The notes: a model not told the origin generated them from the letters alone. Counted from the first letter of the stretch, positions 47,757-56,687 are shown. The stretch is DNA of 64,000 nt from Tistlia sp040905785 (GCF_040905785.1 NZ_JBBDQW010000077.1:1-64000); one strand, 5' to 3'. Program-made: numbers and translations.

Positions 47757-49069
47757 GGGCGCGTCTGTCCGCTGCCGCGCACCCGGTATTTGTAGCTGGT
47801 CAGCTGCTCTGCGCCGACCGGGCCGCGGGCGTGCAGCCGGCCCGTGGCGATGCCGATCTCGGCGCCCATGCCGAACTCGCCGCCGTCGGCGAACTGCGTC
47901 GAGGCGTTGTGCAGGACGATCGCCGAGTCGACCTCGGCCAGGAAGCGCTCCGCCGCCGCGGCGTCCTCGGTGACGATGCAGTCGGTGTGGTGCGAGCCGT
48001 GGCGGGCGATGTGCGCCATCGCCTCCTCGAGGCCCTCCACCGTCTTCACCGAAAGGATCGGCGCCAGGTACTCGGTGTCCCAGTCGGCGGCCTCGGCCGG
48101 CAGGACCCGGGGGTCGAGCCCCTGGACCGCGGCGTCGCCGCGCAGCTCGCAGCCGCCGGCGGCCAGGGCCTCCAGGATCGGCGGCAGCAGGTCCGCCGCC
48201 GCCGCGCGGTCGACCAACAGGGTTTCGGTGGCGCCGCAGACGCCGACCCGGCGCAGCTTGGCGTTGACCGTGATCGCGCGGGCCTTTTCGGGGTCGGCGC
48301 CGGCGTGGAGGTAGGTGTGGCAGAGGCCGTCGAGGTGGGCCAGCACGGGCACCCGGCTCTCTTCCATGACCCGCTCGATCAGGCCGCGCCCGCCGCGCGG
48401 GACGATGACGTCGAGGTACTGATGCAGGCGCAGCAGGTGGCCGACGGCGGCGCGGTCGGTGGTCGCCGGGCTCTGCAGCGCGTCGGCCGGCAGGCCGGCT
48501 TCGGCGAGGCCGCGCCGCAGGCAGGCCAGGATCGCGCCCGAGGAATGGAAGGACTCCGAGCCGCCGCGCAGGATCGCCGCATTGCCGGCCTTGAGGCAGA
48601 GGCCGCCGGCATCGGCGGTGACGTTCGGCCGGCTCTCGTAGACGATGCCGACGACGCCGAGCGGCACCGAGACGCGGGCGATCTCCAGGCCGTTCGGGCG
48701 CCGCCATTGCGCCAGGGTGCGGCCGACCGGGTCGGGCAGCGCCGCGATCTGCTCCAGGCCCGCGGCCATGGCCTCGAGACGGGCCGGTGTCAGCTCCAGG
48801 CGGTCGAGCAGCGCGCCGCTCATGCCCCTGGCCCTGGCCGCCTCGAGGTCCTCCCGGTTGGCCGCCAGGATCGCCGCGCCCTCGGCCCGGATGGCGGCGG
48901 CGGCGGCGCGCAGGGCGCGGTCCTTCTGCTCGCCCGGCGCCTGCGCGAGCACGGCGGCGGCAGCCTTGGCGCGCCGTCCGAGCTCGGCGATCGCCTGGGC
49001 CAGGTCCGGCGCCGCCGCCGTCGCGGCTTCGGTGCCTGGCTCCTGCTTCAGCGCGGCTTCGGCCTTCAT
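47753..49069 (-). CDS. proA: Gamma-glutamyl phosphate reductase
   Basis: ProA reduces gamma-glutamyl phosphate to glutamate semialdehyde in proline synthesis. The 438 residues have the aldehyde dehydrogenase fold: PLGVVGIVYESRPNVTADAGGLCLKAGN, the catalytic Cys in KLRRVGVCGATETLLVD and HNASTQFADGGEFGMGAEIG. It follows proB by 49 bases and overlaps nadD by four. Confidence 0.97.
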   Translation of the reverse strand: MKAEAALKQEPGTEAATAAAPDLAQAIAELGRRAKAAAAVLAQAPGEQKDRALRAAAAAIRAEGAAILAANREDLEAARARGMSGALLDRLELTPARLEAMAAGLEQIAALPDPVGRTLAQWRRPNGLEIARVSVPLGVVGIVYESRPNVTADAGGLCLKAGNAAILRGGSESFHSSGAILACLRRGLAEAGLPADALQSPATTDRAAVGHLLRLHQYLDVIVPRGGRGLIERVMEESRVPVLAHLDGLCHTYLHAGADPEKARAITVNAKLRRVGVCGATETLLVDRAAAADLLPPILEALAAGGCELRGDAAVQGLDPRVLPAEAADWDTEYLAPILSVKTVEGLEEAMAHIARHGSHHTDCIVTEDAAAAERFLAEVDSAIVLHNASTQFADGGEFGMGAEIGIATGRLHARGPVGAEQLTSYKYRVRGSGQTRP

Positions 49070-49118
49070 CGCTCGCCCGTCCCTCGTCTCGGCCCGACTT
49101 CGATCGGGTCGGCGCCGG

Positions 49119-50276
49119 TCAACCCAGCACCAGGTCGTCGCGGTGGATCAACTCCTCGCGGCCACGGTAGCCGAGCAGGGTTTCGATGTCCCGGCTCTTG
49201 TGGCCGGCGATCCGCGCCGCGTCCCCGGCCGAGTAGGCCGAGAGGCCGCGTGCCAGCTCGCGGCCCTGCGGGTCGAGCACGCGCACCGGGTCGCCGCGCT
49301 CGAAGCTGCCGGCGACGGCGGTGACGCCGGCCGGCAGCAGAGACTTGCCGGCGGCCAGGGCGCGGGCCGCGCCGGCGTCGACGGTGATGCTGCCGCAGGG
49401 CATCAGCGAGCCGGCGATCCAGCGCTTGCGCGCCTGGCGGGGCTCGATCTGCGCCAGGAACCAGGTCGCCTTGCCCCCGGCCGCCAGGGCGGCGAGCGGG
49501 TGCAGGGTGCGGCCGTTGGCGATCGCCATGCTGCAGCCGGCCGAGAGCGCGATCCGGGCCGCGGCCAGCTTGGTGACCATGCCGCCGGAGGAGTAGCCGG
49601 TCGGCGCCGCGCCGGCCATCGCCTCGATCTCCGGCGTCAGGGCCTCGACCGTCGCCAGGTGGCGCGCCTCGGGCCGGCGCCGCGGGTCGGCGGTGTAGAG
49701 CCCGTCGATGTCCGACAGCAGGACCAGCGCGTCGGCGTCGATCATGGCGGCGACGCGGGCGGCCAGGCGGTCGTTGTCGCCGTAGCGGATCTCGGCGGTT
49801 GCGACCGTGTCATTCTCGTTGATCACCGGCAGGGCGCCGTGGCGCAGCAGGGTGGTCAGCGTGCTGCGGGCGTTGAGGTGACGGCGCCGCTCCTCGGTGT
49901 CGGCGAAGGTCAGCAGGATCTGGGCGACGGTGATGCCGTGCGGCGCCAGGGCTTCCTCGTAGGCGTGGGCGAGGCGGATCTGCCCGACCGCGGCGGCGGC
50001 CTGCTTTTCCTCCAGCTTCGGCGCGCCGCGGGTCAGCCCGAGGAGGCGCCGTCCGACCGCGATCGCGCCCGAGGAGACGACGACGACCTCGCGGCCGTCC
50101 CGGCGCAGCGCCGCGAGGTCGGCGGCCAGGGCCTCGAGCCAGGGACGCCGCACCTGGCCGCTATCGTCGACGAGCAGGGACGAGCCGATCTTGACGACTA
50201 GGCGCCGCGCCCGCGCCAGGGGCGGCTGGCTCTGGCTTCCGGCCTCGGGGGCCTCGGCGAGCGGGCTCTCGGCCAT
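49119..50276 (-). CDS. proB: Glutamate 5-kinase
   Basis: ProB phosphorylates glutamate for proline synthesis and is usually inhibited by proline. The 385 residues carry the amino acid kinase domain (LVVKIGSSLLVD, VVVSSGAIAVGRRLLGL, VINENDTVATAEIRYGDNDRLAARVA) and a C-terminal PUA domain (CGSITVDAGAARALAAGKSLLPAG). It starts seven bases after obg. Confidence 0.97.
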   Translation of the reverse strand: MAESPLAEAPEAGSQSQPPLARARRLVVKIGSSLLVDDSGQVRRPWLEALAADLAALRRDGREVVVVSSGAIAVGRRLLGLTRGAPKLEEKQAAAAVGQIRLAHAYEEALAPHGITVAQILLTFADTEERRRHLNARSTLTTLLRHGALPVINENDTVATAEIRYGDNDRLAARVAAMIDADALVLLSDIDGLYTADPRRRPEARHLATVEALTPEIEAMAGAAPTGYSSGGMVTKLAAARIALSAGCSMAIANGRTLHPLAALAAGGKATWFLAQIEPRQARKRWIAGSLMPCGSITVDAGAARALAAGKSLLPAGVTAVAGSFERGDPVRVLDPQGRELARGLSAYSAGDAARIAGHKSRDIETLLGYRGREELIHRDDLVLG

Positions 50277-50283
50277 GGCCGCC

Positions 50284-51339
50284 TCAGGGCGTCCAGACGA
50301 CCGGCGCGTCGCCGGCCTGCTCTTGCTCGTCGGCCTTGGCCTCGGCCTCGCGATCGGCCTCGATCGCCCGCCAGAGCGCGCGCAGCACGTCGCGCACGCC
50401 TTCGCCGGTCGCGCCGGAGATGGCGAAGGGGCTGGCCCCGCAGGCGGCCGCCAGGTTCTCCAGTCGGGCCGCCCGTTCCTCGGGGTCGAGCGCGTCGATC
50501 TTGTTGAGCGCGACCAGCTCGGTCTTGCCGGCCAGCACCCTGCCGTAGGCCTCGAGCTCGGCGCGCACCGTCCGGTAGGCGCCGCCGGGGTCTTCCTGGG
50601 TGCCGTCGACCAGATGCAGCAGCGCGCCGCAGCGCTCGACATGGCCGAGGAAGCGGTCGCCCAGCCCGGCGCCCTCGTGGGCGCCCTCGATCAGGCCCGG
50701 GATGTCGGCCATCACGAACTCGCGCTCGTCGAGGCCGACGACGCCGAGGTTCGGGTGCAGCGTGGTGAAGGGATAGTCGGCGATCTTCGGCTTGGCCCGG
50801 CTGACCGCCGCCAGGAAGGTCGACTTGCCGGCGTTCGGCAGGCCGACCAGGCCGGCGTCGGCGATCAGCTTGAGGCGCAGCCAGACCCACAGCTCCTCGC
50901 CCGGCCAGCCGGGGTCGGCGCGGCGCGGCGCGCGGTTGGTCGAGGTCTTGTAGTGGGCGTTGCCGAAGCCGCCGTCGCCGCCGCGCGCCAGGCGGAAGCG
51001 CTGGCCGACCTCGGTCAGGTCGGCCAGCACCGTCTCCTTGTCCTCGGCCAGCACCACCGTGCCGACGGGGACGCGGATCACCAGGTCCTCGCCGCCCGCC
51101 CCGGTACGGTCGCGGCCGGCGCCGTTGCGGCCGGTCGGGGCCTTGAAGTGCTGGCGATAGCGGAAGTCGATCAGGGTATTCAGGCCCTCGACGGCCTCCA
51201 GCAGGACATGGCCGCCGCGGCCGCCGTCGCCGCCGTCGGGACCGCCGAACTCGATGAACTTCTCGCGCCGGAACGAGCAGGCGCCCGGCCCGCCGTCGCC
51301 GCTCTTCAGGAAGATCTTGGCTTCGTCGAGGAACTTCAT
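50284..51339 (-). CDS. obgE: GTPase Obg/CgtA
   Basis: Obg is an essential ribosome-associated GTPase. The 351 residues have the glycine-rich Obg fold (FLDEAKIFLKSGDGGPGACSF, GGPDGGDGGRGGHV), G1 GLPNAGKST, switch DIPGLIEGAHEGAGLG, NKID and SGATGEG. An acidic tail ends the protein. ATG at 51339 is the family start. A strong terminator separates it from rpmA, so it has its own promoter or relies on read-through. Confidence 0.97.
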   Translation of the reverse strand: MKFLDEAKIFLKSGDGGPGACSFRREKFIEFGGPDGGDGGRGGHVLLEAVEGLNTLIDFRYRQHFKAPTGRNGAGRDRTGAGGEDLVIRVPVGTVVLAEDKETVLADLTEVGQRFRLARGGDGGFGNAHYKTSTNRAPRRADPGWPGEELWVWLRLKLIADAGLVGLPNAGKSTFLAAVSRAKPKIADYPFTTLHPNLGVVGLDEREFVMADIPGLIEGAHEGAGLGDRFLGHVERCGALLHLVDGTQEDPGGAYRTVRAELEAYGRVLAGKTELVALNKIDALDPEERAARLENLAAACGASPFAISGATGEGVRDVLRALWRAIEADREAEAKADEQEQAGDAPVVWTP

Positions 51340-51393
51340 GGTTGGGCGCTGGCTCGGCGGTCGTGACGGTGAGTGGGAAGGCGGGACGGCGGA

Positions 51394-51429
51394 CAACAAA
51401 AAAGGGGATTGGCGCGCCAATCCCCTTTT
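51394..51429 (-). terminator. Intrinsic terminator after rplU-rpmA
   Basis: Arms AAAAGGGGATTGGCG (51400-51414) and its exact complement (51415-51429) form a 15-bp perfect stem; read on the minus strand it is followed by six T (TTTTTTGTTG). It begins 25 bases after the rpmA stop and ends 55 bases before the obg start. Confidence 0.9.
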
Positions 51430-51453
51430 CTCGAACCACGGGTACGGCGCAGC

Positions 51454-51735
51454 CTACTCGGCGGCCTCCGGCTGCGGCACCTCTGCGGGCTGGACCGAGA
51501 CGAAGGTCTTGCCGCCGGCGCGCTTCGAGTAGGTCACCTGGCCGTCGACCAGCGCGAAGATCGTGTGGTCCTTGCCCAGGCCGACGTTGGTGCCGGGGTG
51601 CCACTTGGTGCCGCGCTGGCGCACGATGATGTTGCCGGGGACGACCTGCTCGCCGCCGAACTTCTTGACGCCGAGGCGCCGGCCCGCGGAGTCGCGCCCG
51701 TTGCGCGAGCTGCCGCCTGCTTTCTTATGAGCCAT
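51454..51735 (-). CDS. rpmA: 50S ribosomal protein bL27
   Basis: The 93-residue protein begins MAHKKAGGSSRNGRDSAGRR, the hallmark of bL27, whose N-terminus reaches the peptidyl transferase centre. GTKWHPGTNVGLGKDHTIF is conserved. It lies 25 bases after rplU, as an rplU-rpmA operon. Confidence 0.98.
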   Translation of the reverse strand: MAHKKAGGSSRNGRDSAGRRLGVKKFGGEQVVPGNIIVRQRGTKWHPGTNVGLGKDHTIFALVDGQVTYSKRAGGKTFVSVQPAEVPQPEAAE

Positions 51736-51760
51736 GCTTCTGCTCCCAGTTCCGTCGAGT

Positions 51761-52075
51761 TCAGCCGGCCGAGATGCCGGTGATGCGCACCTTCGTCAGG
51801 TCCTGGCGATGGCCCATCTTGCGGCGATGGTGCTTGCGACGCTTCTTCTTGAAGATCATCAGGCGCTCGCCGCGCGCCGGGCCGACGACCTCGGCGGAGA
51901 CGCTCGCCCCCGAGAGCAACGGGCTGCCGACGCTGACGCCGGACTCGCCGGAAACCATCAGCACCTGGTCGAAGTTGAAGGTGTCGCCCGACTCGCCAGG
52001 CAGTAGCTCGACAGTCAGCACATCGTCCTGCTTGACGCGGTACTGCTTGCCGCCGGTCTTAATGACTGCGTACAT
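51761..52075 (-). CDS. rplU: 50S ribosomal protein bL21
   Basis: The 104-residue protein begins MYAVIKTGGKQYRVKQDDVL and has the basic loop FKKKRRKHHRRKMGHRQ, both diagnostic of bL21, which binds 23S rRNA. First gene of the rplU-rpmA operon behind a near-consensus promoter. Confidence 0.98.
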   Translation of the reverse strand: MYAVIKTGGKQYRVKQDDVLTVELLPGESGDTFNFDQVLMVSGESGVSVGSPLLSGASVSAEVVGPARGERLMIFKKKRRKHHRRKMGHRQDLTKVRITGISAG

Positions 52076-52141
52076 CGATTCCGAACTCGCACGGCATGTA
52101 AAACGGTTGCGCGAACCCGAAAGGCCCGCACGGGAGGGCGC

Positions 52142-52169
52142 ACTATACGGAGCACGCGCCGGGTGTCAA
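52142..52169 (-). promoter_or_regulatory. Near-consensus sigma-70 promoter of rplU
   Basis: On the minus strand TTGACA (52169-52164), a 16-base spacer and TATAGT (52147-52142) are almost the sigma-70 consensus. Transcription would start near 52135, leaving a leader of about 60 bases before rplU. Confidence 0.85.
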
Positions 52170-52326
52170 CGGATTTGGCCCTCTGCCGTTCCGGTCCACA
52201 GGATCCGGCCGCCGAACTCTGCGGCCGGATTGACAGCCGCCCCCGGGGCAGGACCAATGGCCGCCGTGACGGCAGGCCGCGGCAGGCCGGGCAGCCGTCC
52301 GCCGCCCGCGAGCGCCCGAGGAACCC

Positions 52327-53625
52327 GTGCGCGATATCGTCGTAGCCTTTGCTGTCGCCGGCTTCATGCAGCTCTGCGGCTTCGCCACGGGCGTCCTGGC
52401 GGCGCGGCTGCTGCTGCCGGAGGGGCGGGGCGAGCTGGCGGCCGTCCTGCTCTGGTGCACCCTGATCGCCTCGATCTCGGTGCTCAGCCTCGACCAGGCC
52501 CTGGTCTACCGCATGGCGCGCCAGCGCGCCCGCGAGCAGCGGCTGACGGCGCTCGCCCTGTTGCTCAGCCAGCCGTTGGCGCTGCTCGCGATCGTGGCGG
52601 GCATCCTGCTGCTGCCGCGCCTGCTCGCCGACGCCTCGCCGGGCGCCATGACGGCAGCCTGGGCGCTGCTGCTGTTCACGCCCTTCGGCCACGCCACGAC
52701 GATCCTCCAGGGCGCCCAGCAGGGCCGCCTGCGGCTGATCGAGTGGAACCTGATCCGCGCGCTTCAGCCCGCCGGCTACCTGCTCGGCATCGGCATCGCC
52801 CTGCTGTTCGTCGGCGCCAGCGTGCTCGGCTTCGTGGCCGCCTTCCTGTTCGGCCGGATCCTGGTCATGACCGCCCTGCTCTGGCGCGCGCGCGGGTCGG
52901 TCGGCGGCGCCGAGCTTCGCCCCTCGGCGGCCGACCTCAAGCCGATGCTCGGCTACGCCGTCGGCGTTCATTCGGCGGGCCTCGCCGGCATCGCCAACCA
53001 GTTCCTCGGCCGCGCGGCGGTCGCCCTGCACCTGCCGGCCGCCGAGCTCGGCCTCTTCGCGGTCGCCGGCGCGATGAACGGCGCCGTCGGCATCATCGCG
53101 CAGACGCTGTCGCGCCTCGCCTTCCCGAAGATCGCCAACGCCGAGGACGACCGGCAGCGTAGCCTGATCTTCGCCCGCTACTTCAAGCTCAACCTGGTGT
53201 GCAGCGGCGCCGCAACGGCGGTCGGCCTGGCCCTGGCGCCCTGGTTCGTGCCCCTGATCTTCGGCGAGGCCTTCGCCGCCGCCGTGCCGGCGAGCCAAGT
53301 GCTGCTCGTCGGCGGCCTGCTGGTCGGGACGCGGCGGATGGCGACGGCCGGCCTGCAGGCGCACGGCGACAACGTCTCGACGCTCGGCGCCGAAAGCCTG
53401 AACCTGGTACTGCAGGCGCTCTGCCTCGCCATCCTGCTGCCGCTGTTCGGCATCGTCGGCGCGGCGGCTGCTATCGCCGTCGGCGAGGCCGCGGGCCTGC
53501 TCTACATGCTGCGCCGGGCCTGGCTCAGGCTCGGCCTCTCGCTGGCGATGCTGGCGCTGCCGAACGCCGACGACCTGGCCGTGCTCGGCGACCTGCTCCG
53601 CGAGCTGCGCGCGCGCCGGCGCTGA
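52327..53625 (+). CDS. Oligosaccharide flippase (Wzx/MATE-like) family protein
   Basis: The 432-residue protein has about 12 membrane helices and the polysaccharide-biosynthesis export pattern (VVAFAVAGFMQLCGFATGVLAARLLLPEGRGELA in part; LGLFAVAGAMNGAVGIIAQTLSRLAFP; IFGEAFAAAVPASQVLLVGGL). Such proteins flip lipid-linked glycans. No glycosyltransferase is adjacent, so the substrate is unknown. The start is GTG at 52327. Confidence 0.82.
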   Translation: MRDIVVAFAVAGFMQLCGFATGVLAARLLLPEGRGELAAVLLWCTLIASISVLSLDQALVYRMARQRAREQRLTALALLLSQPLALLAIVAGILLLPRLLADASPGAMTAAWALLLFTPFGHATTILQGAQQGRLRLIEWNLIRALQPAGYLLGIGIALLFVGASVLGFVAAFLFGRILVMTALLWRARGSVGGAELRPSAADLKPMLGYAVGVHSAGLAGIANQFLGRAAVALHLPAAELGLFAVAGAMNGAVGIIAQTLSRLAFPKIANAEDDRQRSLIFARYFKLNLVCSGAATAVGLALAPWFVPLIFGEAFAAAVPASQVLLVGGLLVGTRRMATAGLQAHGDNVSTLGAESLNLVLQALCLAILLPLFGIVGAAAAIAVGEAAGLLYMLRRAWLRLGLSLAMLALPNADDLAVLGDLLRELRARRR

Positions 53626-53661
53626 GACCCGGGCCCCCGCGGCGGCGCCCGCTTTCCGGGC

Positions 53662-53690
53662 TTGTCGGCCGCTTGGGCTTGGGCTAGTTT
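53662..53690 (+). promoter_or_regulatory. Candidate promoter of tRNA-Ser
   Basis: TTGTCG (53662-53667), 17 bases, TAGTTT (53685-53690) lie about 20 bases before the tRNA, a normal distance for a tRNA leader. Confidence 0.5.
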
Positions 53691-53710
53691 CCGCCGCCTT
53701 CGACCCCGGC

Positions 53711-53799
53711 GGAGGGGTGCCGGAGTGGTCGAACGGGCTCGACTCGAAATCGAGTGTGCCTTCTGGGTACCGTGGGTTCGAATCCCACCCCCTCCGCCA
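53711..53799 (+). tRNA. tRNA-Ser (anticodon CGA)
   Basis: The 89-base tRNA encodes its CCA. Acceptor GGAGGGG pairs with CCCCTCC, discriminator G, then CCA at 53797-53799. The anticodon arm is CTCGA-CTCGAAA-TCGAG, giving anticodon CGA for UCG codons; TTCGAAT is the T loop. The long variable arm is typical of serine tRNA. Its 3' end is the left attachment repeat. Confidence 0.97.
53784..53799 (+). repeat. Left attachment repeat (3' end of tRNA-Ser)
   Basis: CCCACCCCCTCCGCCA is matched by CCCATCCCCTCCGCCA at 58099-58114, 15 of 16 bases, and both are followed by similar bases (CATTCA / TTTCA). tRNA 3' ends are usual integration sites for genomic islands. Confidence 0.6.
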
Positions 53800-53824
53800 C
53801 ATTCAGATACCGAATCCGACCAAG

Positions 53825-53846
53825 GGCCCCGATCGGGGCCTTTTTT
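53825..53846 (+). terminator. Intrinsic terminator of tRNA-Ser
   Basis: GGCCCCGA-TCGGGGCC (53825-53840) is a perfect 8-bp stem followed by TTTTTTCTTTTTG, a classic terminator 25 bases after the tRNA. Confidence 0.88.
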
Positions 53847-53969
53847 CTTTTTGTTTCAAAGGAACTTGGCGGTGCCATCCGCCCCTCGGAGACTGGCGTC
53901 TTACGTAAATCGGGTCTCCAAATCGCCCGCGTCTCTCTTCGAGCGCCCCTTGCCCTCAGAAGGGCGCTT

Positions 53970-54548
53970 TCAAAAAGCGCAGTTATTGCAATGACTTGTC
54001 TTTTGTCCGTAAGCGCCCTTTTCGCGTCGAAATTCGGTAGCGGAGACCGAAGCGGAACCAAAGGGCGATAGGGGAAACGGTGCAGTGGCGGCCGAGCCCA
54101 AGTCAGTGCGGCGCTGAATATGGCCAACGACGCCAGCAAGGGTCTCGACGAAATCGTCGAACACGGCGTGCTTGGCGACCGAAGGTACATTCTCCATCGT
54201 GACCAGGTCGGGACGTGTAGCTTTTATCAGTCGTCCGAATTGGTAGAGCAGACCCCAACGGGGGCTCCCAACGACATCGTAGCGCTGGGCATAGGTCGAG
54301 AAAGGCTGGCAGGGTGTGCAACCAGCGAGCACCCGGACTTCGGCGCTACCGAACAACTCTTTGAGGTTTTTCGGAGCGAGGCGCCCCACGTCTTCGTTGA
54401 TGAAGCGCGCTGCATTGTTGGCTTCGAAGGGATGACGGCATGCCTCATCGACGTCAATACCCGCGACGACCCTGATGCCCTCCGAGATGAGGCCATGCGT
54501 GAGACCCCCGGCCCCGCAGAAAAGGTCGACGCATGCGACATCAGCCAT
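53970..54548 (-). pseudogene. Truncated DNA cytosine-5 methyltransferase
   Basis: The first 140 residues are a clear C5 methyltransferase: motif I CVDLFCGAGGLTHGL (residues 6-20), the catalytic Cys80 in GCTPCQPFS and motif VI ENV (119-121). After ETLAGV (about plus position 54127) similarity stops. Motifs VIII-X and the target-recognition domain are missing and 53 unrelated residues (PLSPFGSASVSATEF and on) run to the stop. The enzyme cannot be active as it is. GGGGAGAG precedes the ATG. It is the remnant of a restriction-modification or solitary methylase gene cut off on the tRNA-Ser side. Confidence 0.82.
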
Positions 54549-54793
54549 CCGTTTTCTCTCCCCCTCGCATTCTTCCCCTTCTGTGAATTGGCCTCGGTCG
54601 CTTCGCTTTCCTTTTGATCGTCCGATGCTTTTCCGTGCCTCACCCAGTCATCAACTTCGTCGGTCTTGAATTTCCAAAGCCTCCCCACCTTGTGGGCCGG
54701 CATGTCTTTCTTCGCGATCCACCCATAGACCGTGTCTTTACTGACACCGAGATATTCAGCGATCTCCTCCACGGAGACCCAGCGATCGGACAT
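54227..54793 (-). CDS. Excisionase/MerR-like HTH protein overlapping the methyltransferase
   Basis: The first 55 residues (MSDRWVSVEEIAEYLGVSKD, TVYGWIAKKDMPAHKVGRLW, KFKTDEVDDWV) form the small HTH partner often found just upstream of such methyltransferases. After about residue 82 the frame runs out of phase through the methyltransferase for over 320 bases, a tail that is probably meaningless. If the base after the methyltransferase ATG were A, the two genes would have the usual ATGA overlap and this protein would stop at residue 82. GAAGGG lies seven bases before the ATG at 54793. Confidence 0.65.
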   Translation of the reverse strand: MSDRWVSVEEIAEYLGVSKDTVYGWIAKKDMPAHKVGRLWKFKTDEVDDWVRHGKASDDQKESEATEANSQKGKNARGRENGWLMSHASTFSAGPGVSRMASSRRASGSSRVLTSMRHAVIPSKPTMQRASSTKTWGASLRKTSKSCSVAPKSGCSLVAHPASLSRPMPSATMSLGAPVGVCSTNSDD

Positions 54794-55072
54794 GATGCGG
54801 CCCTTCAACAGCCAGCCTAGTGCAGAGCCCGAGTATCTCATCCGGTCGGTCAAGAATAAACCGGAATGATGCTGGTCTTCTTGGGTTCAGTAGGATTTGA
54901 TCGGATTAGGGGAGTTCGGGTGGGGCGCGGCTTGATGAGAGGCGCCAGCGACTAGGGGGCCTAGATGGCTCGACCATCTTGGTCCGAAGCTCGGTCTTGG
55001 CGAAGAGAGAAACGGGGAGAGAGCTCCTGTTCGCCGCGGCGCAACTCATGACCGTTCGCGGCACGGTCAAGG

Positions 55073-55519
55073 CTATTTATACTTAGATTCAATGCGATAC
55101 CATTCAGCCTGCGCCTCTCTAAGTATCTGTGATAGCTCTGACTTGTCCGTCATCAACTCAAGGATCTCTGTTCGGGGCTCTTCGATGAAGCGATACGCGG
55201 CGATCAATCGAAAAGCGCTGTACCATAACTGATCTGAAATCACGCGAGCTGCATGCGCGTAGTGAATGGCGGCGCGTCGGACCTCGGACCGGTGCTCGCG
55301 CTCCATAACCATCCCAATTCCCAGATAATCCGCATGAGCTACATGGCTGGCCATTGCGTAGCCATGCAGGAGGCCTGCGGCGAGCTCACCAAGTCCTTCC
55401 CCGGTACGCACCATCTGCTCGACGACGCCGCTGAATCCCCATGCTGTCTGCAAGCCGATATCGATGCGGCCCGTTGCTTCGTGGCCAGCACCGGGTAGGA
55501 TTGGCAAGCAACGGTACAA
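55073..55519 (-). CDS. Hypothetical protein, possibly N-terminally truncated
   Basis: The 148-residue protein is not recognised. Residues 45-120 are helical (GLLHGYAMASHVAHADYLGI, GMVMEREHRSEVRRAAIHYA, HAARVISDQLWYSAFRLIAAYR). The frame opens only ten residues before the TTG start used here, with an abrupt, low-homology N-terminus, so this may be the C-terminal part of a longer helical protein. Its lower GC content and island position fit acquired DNA. Confidence 0.45.
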   Translation of the reverse strand: MYRCLPILPGAGHEATGRIDIGLQTAWGFSGVVEQMVRTGEGLGELAAGLLHGYAMASHVAHADYLGIGMVMEREHRSEVRRAAIHYAHAARVISDQLWYSAFRLIAAYRFIEEPRTEILELMTDKSELSQILREAQAEWYRIESKYK

Positions 55520-55646
55520 AGCGGGTGCTCAGTATCCGCAGAATTCCACGATAAGGTCCGTTTCACGCGCTTCCTGCGCTATTCTTATCCTACCGCCGGG
55601 ACCATTGGCGTGGCCCCCGGTTCACCTTGTATTGAAAGGAGATCTC

Positions 55647-56687
55647 ATGAACGACGCGCTGATCTGGTTGGGGATCGCTTTCTGCGTCTCGCAATCGGCC
55701 CTGTTCTCCGGCTCGAACATCGCCGTCTTCAGCCTCAGCCGCCTCCGGCTCGAGGCGGCGGCCGCAGCGGGCGACAACACCGCTTCAAGTGCCCTCGAGC
55801 TCAGGCGCGATGCGAACTTCACGCTCGTCACAATCCTCATGGGCAATGTCGCCATCAACGTGCTTCTGACCATGTTGGCGGATTCCGTGATGGCGGGTGT
55901 GCTGGCCTTTCTCTTTTCCACCGTCGTCATCACCGCGTTGGGTGAGATCGGGCCTCAGGCCTATTTCTCCCGTAATGCACTCCGGGCGGTCGCGATCTTT
56001 GCGCCGGTTCTGCGGTTCTACCGTATCCTGCTCTGGCCCCTCGCAAAGCCCACAGCCCTTCTTCTGGACGCATGGGTCGGCACCGAAAGCGTCCCCTGGT
56101 TCCGTGAACGCGAGCTGCACAACATACTTCGCTATCACGCGGTGAATACCGGCAGCGAGGTGGGGCGCGTGGAGGCAATCGGAGCGATCAACTTCCTCGC
56201 GCTCGACGACCTCGTCGTGCAGGATCAGGGCAAACCTCTCGATCCCAACAGCATCGTCCAACTGCCCTTCGATGAGGATCGGCCGGTCTTCCCCGCAATC
56301 GACCGCGCGCAAGACGATCCGTTCGTCCGTAAGCTGGCCGCGTCGCGGAAAAAGTGGATCGTCCTGCAGGATGAGAAAGGCAAGCCGCGCCTGCTGCTGA
56401 ACGCGAATGCCTTCCTGCGGGACTTTCTGGTCCTCGGGAGCGATGTCGGGCTCATCGACTACTGCCATCGCCCGGCGGTGGTCACCAGGCCGACCGAAAC
56501 CCTCGACAAAGCCCTCGGCATCCTTGCCACGCTGCGCGCGCAGGACGCCGGCCATGACGAAACGGTCATGCTGCTCTGGTCGCCGGGGGTGAAGCGGATG
56601 ATCACCGGGTCGGACGTCCTCAGATGCCTGCTGAGCGGCATGGGCGAGCACGAGAAGGTTGCAGTCATGGATGCGCCAAGTCCCTGA
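55647..56687 (+). CDS. CNNM/DUF21 transmembrane domain protein
   Basis: The 346-residue protein has the DUF21 membrane domain (residues 1-170: CVSQSALFSGSNIAVFSLSRLRLEAAAAAGD, then NFTLVTILMGNVAINVLLTMLADS, ITALGEIGPQAYFSRNAL). The cytosolic half resembles the paired CBS region of CorC/HlyC-type proteins, linked to magnesium or sodium transport. The transporter function is by family. AAGGAG lies six bases before the ATG. It lies inside the tRNA-Ser-flanked segment. Confidence 0.82.
   Translation: MNDALIWLGIAFCVSQSALFSGSNIAVFSLSRLRLEAAAAAGDNTASSALELRRDANFTLVTILMGNVAINVLLTMLADSVMAGVLAFLFSTVVITALGEIGPQAYFSRNALRAVAIFAPVLRFYRILLWPLAKPTALLLDAWVGTESVPWFRERELHNILRYHAVNTGSEVGRVEAIGAINFLALDDLVVQDQGKPLDPNSIVQLPFDEDRPVFPAIDRAQDDPFVRKLAASRKKWIVLQDEKGKPRLLLNANAFLRDFLVLGSDVGLIDYCHRPAVVTRPTETLDKALGILATLRAQDAGHDETVMLLWSPGVKRMITGSDVLRCLLSGMGEHEKVAVMDAPSP

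Noticed and set aside
54794..55072. Gene in the gap upstream of the HTH protein
   Set aside because: No frame has a start, ribosome binding site and recognisable sequence; only short AT-richer stretches were seen.
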